Positions 31,692 through 42,700 of a DNA stretch of 64,000 nt are shown here, piece after piece (positions within the stretch are counted from its first letter, which is position 1; each line of letters opens with the position of its first letter). The notes below the pieces were generated by a model, which saw only the letters and a list, made by a program, of their open reading frames with translations, did no database searches and had not been told where the DNA came from. Source of the stretch: Phoronis australis (Eukaryota > Phoronida > Phoronidae); contig NMRA01000046.1 of assembly GCA_002633005.1 (NCBI GenBank), forward strand, positions 1,203,126-1,267,125, given 5' to 3'. Position numbers and translations under genes: made by a program.

Positions 31692-34600
31692 AGACATAGT
31701 TTCACACCAAAACAACTGCTTTTCAAAACAAGTAATAGCACTGTGTGAATCAGTTGCACAGGGCAGTTCTTGTCCGCACAGCTTGGTTAATGAGAAAAAC
31801 CAGCAGTAATGACTTTTTCCGACTTCATCCGAGACAATTCTGAAAACAGGCATATGCGGTTACTTAAACGTCTGTGATGTCACATCAGGAAGACAGTTGT
31901 GTATTGCAATGGCTACAAGCAGTCAATCCTCCAAAATTTTGCTTACTTCATTTGATAATTCCTTTCAACTCCATTTGTTGGCATAATTAAATTCTTTTTC
32001 GCCAAGGAGATCTAAAGACCACTGCATCACAGATAATCAAGTCTAATACAAAATATTGCAGTTTTCATTTTTCATTTTCAGCAGTGAGTAAAAAAGGTGT
32101 AACCTTTTAATTTAACCACGTATATAATTGAAATTTGAGTGGAGGTGGCAATCTCAATGAAATTTTGAAATGGAAGTCTTCTGAACTTGTTTTTTGAATT
32201 CATGTGTTAATCTACTGAAATAATACTAAACCCAAGGCATCTAGAAATATTACCTGAAGATCCCAGTGAACATGTTATTTTAGCCGTTCATTACGGCAAG
32301 TGAATTCTATCATGCTTTGGTCATTGAGTCATATAAATCAAAGAACGAATCAGTGGACGATTATGATTTAATCCACTGTTAAAATTAAAATCAAGTGCTT
32401 TCAGTCGGAATTATACCTTTGGTTTCTACAGTGAAAGAATTTCAAGGTAGTTGAAGGTTACCGCTACTGTACATAAATCACAATTGAAATAATCTCAGTA
32501 GAGTAAAGTTAATATGTGAGTAAAAATGATCTAATCTTTTACCAAAATAAGTAATTTAGAATGCATAGTTGCTTTTTTGTAGCAGCTTTCATCAAAATGT
32601 ATCAAAGTTAAAACTTCACCAAGTACAAAATAGATGATTGAACATGCCCTTCAGTTCAGCAGAAGTCGCCATGTTGTCGGTGCCGCCGGAAATGAGACTT
32701 AGTCCAACATCTTTATCACTCAATATGTAACATCTGCTTGGCTGAAATCCAATGAAAAAACTATTGAATCGCTCAGAATAGTAGGTATAGATCTTTCTCA
32801 CTAAATTTCATCGTAAATTATTGGTGAAAATAAACTATGCACGGTTTTAAATTCGTAGCTTATGCCGCTGTTGTCCAAGATGGCCAACCAGATCCAAACA
32901 AATGACCTAAATTTCGCCACCAAAATTGCAATAAATGTGCAATGCTTAACCCGATTTTGTCCATAGGTTTGTACTGGGACTATCTTGCTCAAATGGAATC
33001 CTTCTGTTTGTTAGAATGGGTTTATTATGCAACTTTCGCCAATTAATTCTCTGAAATGTGACACATATGCACATGGTCTTGTGTGTTGCTGTAAACATGT
33101 TACAGTAGTTAGAAGGGACGTGACCCGATCATTGCAGAGTCAGTGCACAGTGTCCATTGCTGTGTGCCAAGGGGGGAACTTTTGTTTTTTCAAATTTAGA
33201 CGGATTTTTAGATTCAAACTGCCGTAAATATTGGAAAAAGAATGCCTGACCGTTGTGTAGTTGGAAGCTGGGGCATACGCCAAGGACTGGGTATCTTTGC
33301 ACAAGTTTCCCATTGATTCAAGACTGCATGACCCAGGGGCGGATCCAGGATTTTCATTTAGGGGGGGGGTAGAGTATTAGTAAGGATTTTCCCGTCAGAC
33401 GGCGCACCCCCGAACTGCCAAATGGAATCTTGCGAAGTCCACGAGTGGAGCGTCGCCGTATTCGGTAGTATGTAGCGAACATATTTCTATGGACTGCTTC
33501 GAGAACGACAGCCTGCGATCCGAGTATAGTAGCAAACCAGGATGAGAGTATTCAAAACGGTACATGCTAACGCTTTCCAGAAGCTAGTGGGTCTTGAGCT
33601 AGTATTGAACCTAACATTCAAAATGGCGGATAGCATCCACGGACACTGTAGGACAGGATTAGTGCTAGAAGTAGCCAGTGGATTGCTTTTCTTTTGAATT
33701 ACAGTTTTTGCGACATACCGGTAAGTGTTTGTAGGTGGATGGGCTGAATAGCTTGATGCTCGTTACCTGTCGTTGCAATCCATTGAATTCTAATCTAGTC
33801 GACCTCTAGCTGGACTGAATGAACAGTGAAAGTAAGGCTGTCCAACCATTTTTTCGGTTTGGAAAAAATACTTCAATATAATCGGAAAGATAATGCATCC
33901 CACTCAATAAAATTGAAAAATATCAGAACGGGTTACGCAGTGCAAATTTATTGCAATTTTGGTGGCGAAATTTGGGTCATTTCTTTGGATCGGATCGGCC
34001 ATCTTGGACAACAGCGGCATAAGTTACGAGTTTAAAACCGTGTATGAATTATTTTCACCATTAATTTACGATGGAATTTAGTGAGAAAGATCTGTACCTA
34101 CTATTCTGAGCGATTCAATAGTTTTCATTTGATTTCAGCCAAGCAGTTGTTACTTATTGAGTGATAAAAGTGCTCACAATTCCCGTTGGTCTCATTTCCG
34201 GCGGCACCAACAACATGGCGACTTATGCTGAACTGAAGGGCATGTTCAATCCGTTATTTGTAATTGTTGAATATTTAACTTTGATACATTTTGATGAAAG
34301 CTGCTACAAAAAGCAACTTTTCACAATGTTTATGTTTTTGTGCAAAAATATTAGGAATATTCTAATTATTGTAGTGTCAATATCCCATTCAGTTGACCAT
34401 ACACTCAGCTGAAAAATAGTTGAAAACGTTTTGAAATCGTTTTTCTTTGAATGTCAATTGTGCTTCAAGGTTTGATTATGTGCCACAACATAATTCATAT
34501 TTTCCTAAATTTTACGGATGAATCGTTCTTTAAATACATACATGTACGTTGTAACTTTTTGCTTTCCTAATTCAAGTTATCAAGGCCTATAATAGAAGGC

Positions 34601-35314
34601 TCTTAATTAGAGTAATAGGCTATGCTGGATTGTGAAGCTTCCAGCCTTCAATCCTTTTTTCCATGCAACTTCTTTGTAATGCTTAATTAATGTTCAGAAG
34701 TACTCTGCATTCAAAGTTACTTATTTTGGTAAAAGATTAGATCATTTTGAATTACATATCAACCTTACTGTGCTGAGATTATTTCAGTTTTGACTTATGT
34801 ACAGTAGATGTAACCTTCAACTACCTTGAAAATCTTTCACTGTAGAAACCAAATATATAATTCCGACTGAAAGCACTTGATTTTAATTTGAACTGTGGAT
34901 TGAATCATAATCGTCCTATGATTTGTTCTTTGATTTCTATGACTCAGTGACCAAAGCATGGTAGAATTAGCTTGCCATAATGAACGCCTGAAATAATATG
35001 TTCACTGGGATCTTCAGGTAATATTTTTGATGCCTTGGGTTTATTATTATTTCAATACATTAACACATAAATTTAAAAAAACAAGTTCAGAAGACTTCCA
35101 TTTCAAGTGTCCTAGTAATTCTGTCATTGAGATTGCCACCTCCACTCAAATTTCAATTATATACGTGGTTAGATTAAAAGGTGACACCCTTTTTACTCAC
35201 TGCTGAAAATGAAAAAAAATAAAACTGCACTATTTTGTATTAAGCTTTATTGTCTGTGATACACTGGTCCTTACATCTCGTTGGTAAAAACAATTTTGGT
35301 TTGAAACTATGTCT
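31692..35314. mobile_element. 3.6-kb TTAA-flanked DNA transposon with long inverted arms
   Basis: The element starts AGACATAGTTTCACACCAAA and ends with the inverted match TTTGGTTTGAAACTATGTCT. Both sides carry TTAA (31688-31691 and 35315-35318), a perfect target duplication. The similarity between ends is not limited to the tips. The left arm (about 31983-32990) and the right arm (about 33826-35270) are inverted, diverged copies, for example TTGAAATTTGAGTGGAGGTG on the left and CACCTCCACTCAAATTTCAA on the right. The left arm has about 270 bp extra at 31715-31982. The centre (33000-33825) holds a THAP-like fragment. A Kolobok-like origin is inferred from TTAA plus THAP. Confidence 0.8.
33242..33337 (+). 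pseudogene. THAP-domain N-terminus fragment inside TTAA element
   Basis: It starts MPDRCVVGSWGIRQGLGIF and, after a one-base frameshift, continues HKFPIDSRLHDP. This is the M-P-x-x-C-V-V-x-x-C ... G-I-x-L-H-x-F-P-x-D start of THAP domains. The second zinc Cys position is Trp here and the frame breaks, so the finger is dead. The match ends where the GGCGGATCCAGGATTTTC sequence begins. Confidence 0.65.
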
Positions 35315-35318
35315 TTAA

Positions 35319-35505
35319 GGAATTTCACTAGACAGGGTTTCTCAAAAAGACGTAGCCTCGCTACGCCCAGCTGTAAAATGTCTGACTTGCCAAAAACCTC
35401 CAGTTTGGCGTTTTTTGTTCCTAAAATCACACATTCACGATATCTCCGGTACAAAATGGAAGACAAAAATTCGAACACTCTTGTAGAGTATATTCTAGAA
35501 GTTTA
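35319..35505. repeat. dispersed repeat, copy E, right part
   Basis: GGGTTTCTCAAA, CACAAATTCACGA/CACATTCACGATATC and GAACACTCTTG-type words follow the same order as 16725-16920. The unit therefore existed before the transposon inserted. Confidence 0.6.
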
Positions 35506-36396
35506 AGTTAAAATATGTCATTAACCGCCACATTTTTCCTATTTGTTTCTAATTTTAAAACACATAAAGTTGGCTGGCTTAAAAACAAAACGAAATAAGG
35601 CGCTTTAATGTTAAAAAAATCGACCTTGTGAAATTCCTTACCGCAATAGTTTCTTGAGTTGATCATGATGATGGTGTCAGTATTCTTGTTGTTTACGGGA
35701 AGAAATAGGAGATCGATTTTAAAAAAAGCAAATGGCGTAATTCCAATTTTAGCAAGCCGAACAGTGCTAAATGTAACTTAAAGAGTTTGAATTGAAAAAT
35801 GTTGTTGTCACAATATATTAAGAAGACGCTTTAGATCATATTCATATTTTGTGCCGCGACTTGTGTCTGGTAACCTCAGACGACATTCGATTTTGACAAT
35901 ATTGACCTAGTTTCAAGATCATGATGATGAAACGTGACGTGAAATAAACCGAGTGGAAGTTCATTTCTAAAATAAAATGTATTCATTTAAGACTTCTTGG
36001 AAAATTTTAATAAAACAGAGTGGCTGTTGGGAATGTATCGTTGCAAGGATATTCACGTGGCTTAACTGCTTTGGAATGCAACAAATTTGTAGGCCGACGA
36101 GTTTACTGTGCTAACCATTGTAATCGTCATATTTATGATAATCATTCTCCCCGACTTTCCTGCTATAAACATAAATACACATTGTCAGTATGCCACCTCC
36201 TTCTTTCTAGTCTTTAGTTCATACAACTGCATCAGCAATTTATCTTTTTCAACTGCTCTAAAGACAAATGCTGCAACGCTAGAATGAATTTCAATATCTC
36301 CATGAGAACGGGTACACCTGGTTATCTGAAACGTCTAGCAACTCTTACAGTTCACTCTGATAACTATACGGACATTCATCCGTGTAGCCAAATGAC
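35506..36396. other. 5' flank of the EGF-fibrinogen gene, no clear promoter element
   Basis: No TATA box at a convincing distance from the ATG at 36397. The frame at 36020-36217 has no domain. Any 5' UTR exon is not identifiable. Confidence 0.4.
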
Positions 36397-36747
36397 ATGT
36401 TCCTGACTCTCTTGCTCGGTTTGGCGTCGTTGTCAATATGTCTTGGTTTGACATCGTCTTATCCTTATCAACCGATAGTAAAAAACAAACAACCTAAAGA
36501 CTACAATGCGTTGTTTTTTCAGTTTAAAGGCGTTTGCCGTGAAAATGAATCGTGCACTTATGTTCTCGAAACATCCTCGGGGCGTCTTGATGATCCAATA
36601 GTGATGGAGAAGTCACAGCTTCAGCAACTGATGGAGAAGCTAAACCACCACGAACGAGTAATTATGCAATTGGAAGAGTTGCTTCTGAGAAGTGATGGAG
36701 ATTCACGTAGCAGACTTGATAGAAGGGCAACGTCCAGTGCGTATCAG
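36397..36747 (+). CDS. EGF-fibrinogen gene exon 1: signal peptide and first coiled coil
   Basis: The ATG opens a hydrophobic signal peptide directly, which decides the start. 117 codons end in phase 0 at CAG|GTAACT. The heptad-like stretch MEKLNHHERVIMQLEELLL suggests oligomerisation. The exon has two early cysteines (CRENESC). Confidence 0.9.
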
Positions 36748-39700
36748 GTAACTCTTGTAGATCTTGAATATTAACCCCATTAGCCTTATTAGTGTTTAAC
36801 ACATCAACTTTCAAACGATGGCATGGTATCCAGGATATGCAATGACATCTATCTTACCAAGTAAGTGACTACGGCACAATGAAAATGAAATCATCACCAA
36901 ATTATATCTCATTCTAATAATTTGCCTTGATTTTCCATCTCCCTGCAAGAAAACTATCCGCTGACAGTATGGGCACACTTACCATTTATATTCAGGAAAG
37001 ACTAAATCAAGTGCCACGTCAAATAAGTTATTCTTTTTGTCTTGCTGTTTGTTTACATGTTGTCAGCGACAAATACTATGCATTACTGGATTCTATTCTA
37101 CAGGTTTTAACAAGAGATCTGATTTTTATGACCATGTGCCATGAAATAAATGTTTGAGTTAAATTTGTAACTATAATTCTGATCTATTTGGAGCTCATGC
37201 CATCATCGTTGTATAAGCTTCGGTAACATATTGCCCTGCAAAATATGGTTGCAAACACCGTGCGAAAATGTTTTACAATATCGCACGGGCTTCTTAAGAC
37301 CTGAAGTATTCCAGCTCTCCTTAACAGATCGTAAGTTTGTAGCCAGGTTCAATCTCTTACCAAAGAATGCTTTAAAAACTCAAGAACTTTCTTAAGGTTT
37401 GCCTCACGCGATAGCGAGTAATTCAGATAATTTGCGTTCATCATTTTAAAGCCAACACGCGCTATATAAATTTTCATTCAAGCTTCAAAGAAGAAATAGG
37501 GTCAGACATGGATGGGACTAAAAAGAAAGGTCCTCAAAGGCAAGCCACCAAACCAAGCATAACTATAAAACTTTTCAACAATTTCTCCAGCACATGCAAA
37601 CTGGGTACACTGGGAACGCAGTATTTAAAGAATATACACTAAAATGTGCTGAAAGTTGAAAGATCTTACAAAAACATGAAAGTGCGACAAGTTGCATATA
37701 AGGTATCATACGATCACCCTTCGAAACAAACCTGCATGTTAGCCCTCATGTGTAGCGAAGATCACAAGGCAACCTGACAAAGAACACAAGATATATAAAG
37801 CAATCTTACCACTGAAAAGCACTTCATTTTCTCAAGAATGATTTGCGAATTTTGCATGAAGGCTGCAAGAAACCGCACACTCTTTGCGTTGTTTATGAAT
37901 TCCAGAATTGGAAGGAACTAAGGTGAATTTAGGAGAAAGTCCGGGACAGTGGCATCATCCGGACAAGCAAAAACGCCAGGATTTCCCTTTAAAATTTGTT
38001 CTTTGGTTACAAAATCCTAAGTCCGCAAATAGGAAACTCTTGCGAACTCATTGTTCTTAACAATATTTGCGTCCGTGTCTTTATTGTCTGTGATTAGTGT
38101 AATCTATTTGGCTATTTTATCTGAAGTGAAAGGAGTACATTAGCTATCTCAAGGGCTCAGGAGACTTTTATCCTCTCTCTAATTCCACTCAACTTTTGTC
38201 ATTACTCTGCACCTTTTTCATTAACGAAGGCCCTTTCTTGAGAACAGAAATTGTTATGCATTCGTTAAACTAGTATAAGTAAATTTGTTAAGCGAACTGA
38301 CACGTCGTAACTGTGACATGAGGTAAATCTACGACGTTTGATGAGACTGTCGGTGCTACTTATACCTCCAATAAATCATCTTTTGAAATTTATGGGTGGA
38401 AAAACAAATTCCAAATAGCTGCTTAACTTCCAGGACAGACTCAAATCACTCGGAGAGGTTCAAAAAGGGATTCAACAGGATTTGTCGTCGTTGAGATCGT
38501 ACGTGAAAGAAGAGCTGTCTTGCAGTCCTTGTTCCAAATCCAGACAAACAACAGGTAATTTGTTGCAAAACACTCATCTAATATTATGCATGATGATCAC
38601 AGTGAAGTAGACTTATTTAAAAATGAAGTAGAACTAATCAGCAATTACTACACGCTCTTAAGTCTAATCTTTAAAAAGATTTGTGTAACGATCTATAAAC
38701 TTTGTTTACAAAACCAGAAATTCGAGGTGTATGTTGTTCATTTATAGTTGTCCCGATGACCTGCTACCCACCGTGTCAGAATTCTGGACAATGCGTAGCG
38801 ACACCAGCTGGTGATTTTTGTGAATGTCCACATGGATTCCGAGGATTTTCATGTGAAATTGAAGTGAACGAATGCTATCCTAACCCGTGCCGTCACGGCA
38901 ACTGTACAGACCTTGTAGCAGATTTTCGATGCTCTTGTGAAGCAGGTTACACCGGAAAACGGTGTGATATCGATATAAATGAGTGCCAGTCAAATCCTTG
39001 TGTTAACAAAGGCCTCTGTGTGGATTTGCTGAATGGATACACCTGCTCGTGTGGAGCTGGATTTCGAGGGACAAATTGTGAGAAATTGGAAGACAATTGT
39101 GCTTCCAATCCTTGTGTCCACGGAAATTGTACGCACATGACTAATGGTTACCAATGCGCGTGCAACCCAGGTTACTCCGGCAAGAACTGTCAGCGGGAAT
39201 TGAACGAATGTGCGTCAAGCCCATGCCTTCATGGAATTTGTAGCGATCTAGTCAATGGTTTCTCTTGTGTATGCAAGCCAGGTTTTATTGGAGATCGCTG
39301 CCACATTGAGGTGCAGGAGTGTGCATCAAGTCCTTGTCAGAACGGGAAATGTGTTGACTTCATCAACTCTTACCGATGTATATGCAACGCAGGCTTCATG
39401 GGTATAAACTGTGATATCAACATCGACGATTGTTTGTCCAATCCGTGCGTGCACGGCAGCTGCATAGACAAAGTAAATGGTTATTCTTGCTCGTGTAATC
39501 TTGGTTACGCAGGTACAAATTGTAAAACTGACATCAATGAATGTTCCTCCAGTCCCTGTCTCCATGGTAACTGCACGAACCAAATTAATGGGTATTCCTG
39601 CTCATGTAGTCTTGGCTACTCTGGTAAAAATTGTGAAACTGATATCAACGAATGCTCTTCCAGTCCTTGTCTCCATGGTAACTGCACGGACAAAATTAAT

Positions 39701-42700
39701 GGATATTCTTGTTCATGTAGTGTTGGCTATGCTGGCGAAAATTGTGAAACCGATATTAACGATTGTCACTCTGGCCCCTGTCTCCATGGAAACTGTACAG
39801 ACAAAGTGAACGGTTATTTCTGTTCATGTACTCCCGGATACACTGGCAAACATTGCGAAACTGACATCTACGAGTGTACATCCCACCCGTGCTCTCATGG
39901 CAACTGTACGGACCAAGTAAATGGCTATTCTTGTTCATGCTTTCCCGGATACGCTGGTAACAATTGCGAAGTGGAGATTGATGAATGCTTGTCTGCTCCC
40001 TGCGTAAATGGTGCAAGTTGCATTGATGAAGTTAACGGATATCGTTGCACTTGTATTCCAGGGTTCACAGGTGACCATTGTGAAATTGGTGAGTTGATAT
40101 ATTATTTGACTAGATGTCGGCATCTATTGATATGCCGTATCACGTGACGCAAATGGAAGCACACGATATACTTTTTTGAAAAAAATGCGTTTTACTTCTC
40201 AGTATGAGTCGTTAGAATTCATGAAATTTGAAAAGGCTTACAATATGCAATTGGTGAAATGAACGATGACATTCACTGTGCATTTATCTAAATGTTTTGC
40301 ATACTCAACTCTGTAAAATTCAACTAGCAACAACTGCTCTAAAGTCGTTCCAAAATTTTGTGCAATGAATTCCGAGTATCTACGAGAAAATAATGCTGCA
40401 ACGGATGTAACGTTTTTAAAATCAGAGAAGCATCGACGCTAACTCTAATGCAGGCTGTCAACCAAAACAATGCACTCTAATTATGGACTAGATAAACAGA
40501 TACAGGACTAGGTGCATTTTCCCACCGTTTCTCTTTGGAGGTCCGGTGTCCGGGCATCTGTTGTCCTCCTCACTTATCTACCAAACAGTTTGATGTATGT
40601 TTGTTTTAAGTAAAGGACATGCCCCACAACGTATGTCCTCTCGTAGCAATTTTAGTTTACTGTACCTGTTCCTATGCTTGCTAAGTTCCTCAACAAATCT
40701 TTACAAACGTTTTCAGATATGTTTGTATACAAAGGTGAGGTTTCCCGACAAATCATTTTTACAGCACTCTGTGACAGGTTTAGTATACTGGTGTCCGCCG
40801 CAAACAGTAGGGTCTTCATGAAAGTCGGTAGAAGTGCTCTTATTGTCAAGAGCTTGGCTAATGTAGATTTTCGGGCGGATCCTCATACCGCTGTTCGCCT
40901 GCCTGGATATCTACTAAGTCCATTGAAAGATGACATCTGAATTTGACAGATATGTTTCCAGTTTGGAAGGCATGGCTGACATTGATATTTGATTGCAGAA
41001 CTACTAATAACTCGCCGACGGAGGATAATAAATTTTGACAAACATTTTCCAGTTTAGAGAGCATTGCTTAGTATTCTGGTTCCGCTGTCTGGCACTCGCT
41101 TTTTTCTCTGCCAAATTACGGTTGAAATTTGTTTCTATCTGGAGTGGATTTTTGAGCATTTTTGAGCATTGCCACGCACTCCAGTGACAACTTTGCTGAA
41201 AATCTACATGGAAGTTGGCAGTTACGATTAAATTATTTGCCAATTTTCAGATAACTGGCACTGCAACCTGCCGGTTTTGATGCGCACTGTGGATGCATAT
41301 CATCTGTGGGTTTCTCTGCTTAAATTAGATATCAATCATCATTATCTGTTTTCCCTTTTCACAGATAAAGACGACTGCATTTCCAATCCTTGCAAGAATG
41401 GCGGGAAATGCATTGATGAGATCAACGGTCATTCATGCCAATGTGTTCTGCCGTTTCATGGATCAGACTGTGCCCAATGTATGCTTATATACTTATATAC
41501 AACAAACTAAACCAGTAATTCTATCATTTAAAGTCCTTCTCTCACGCGTTGTTAACCCTTATTACATGGTTAGAGGATGTTATAAGGATCCAAGAAGTAC
41601 TTACCCCATAACTAATACACAATCCGTACTCGAAAAAAGTTTAAATGAACGCGCCACTCACGATTCGCACCCGAAGAACCACCGCTATTTTGAACTTGCC
41701 GCGAACCCGGAAGTACAATTCATTCAGGAACCCAGGCCGAGAAAACGCCATCAGTGCGACTGGAGCAGTGCCTGTACTGTTACCAGCCAGCAAACGGGGA
41801 TAAAATAATCAAATCATAAATGCTGCATATATTCAAGAGTAGTTTCAGACACTTGCATGAAATTACGGGCTGGTTAATCCTGTGTCTCACTGCCGCGGCA
41901 GACCTTAGTTAGCCTCAGTCACCAGCTACCAGTGAAGACTATAGTCAAAATACAGCTTGTTAGTAGGCCTATACAGCTTTGTGCCAAGGCTACCGTTAGG
42001 CCTAACTGGTCTCTGGCCTCAGCGCTCGCTCAAACGAGGTTTATTTAGAACTTGGGTACTTCTGGCGAACTGTGCAAAATTGTTGGCTTTCAATAGAGAT
42101 TTTCCCAGACAGCGCACCAAACCTAAAAGAATGGGGGGGNGGGGGGGGGGGTTGGAATTTTTGGGAATGTCTATCTTTTACTATGAGATTCAGTGGGTAT
42201 GTTCAGAGCTATGAATTGCAGACTCTAAATTTTGGTACTTCCTGTCTTATAGTGGAATATTGTCTTATTTTCTACTTTTTTCGGAATTCGTGCTTCTGTG
42301 ACTGAGGCAGACCTTTTTCCACTTCTCCAAAAAGGGGGCTCGTTCGAGCACATAAGTATGACAAGTCCAATACAACATGTTATCATATTTTATTCATTAA
42401 GCCAAAATGATTCAAACTTTTAACATACTAAGTAACTTAAAATGCACAATACTTTACAACATTTAGCATTACAAACATTATTCAACAGCAACAGTTTCCA
42501 TGATATGAAAGTGGACATACATGTAACTATTACCATGGTGACGGAATAGTGTTTCCTTACACCAGAATTTGACAAGCATCATTTAAAAAAATATGAAGTT
42601 GCAAGGAACAAGAATTAGAGGCTTGAAGCTTCACAATCCAAAATAGCTTATTTCTCAAATTAAGATTATTCATATTGTTGACTTGATAACCTGAATTAAG

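Noticed and set aside
38947-40123. Minus-strand and +2-frame open frames across the EGF exon
   Set aside because: Shadows of the periodic EGF coding sequence, with no domain of their own.
40597-41243. Possible extra exons between EGF modules 12 and 13
   Set aside because: Exons 3 and 4 join directly in phase 1, and the frames here have no cysteine pattern of an EGF module.
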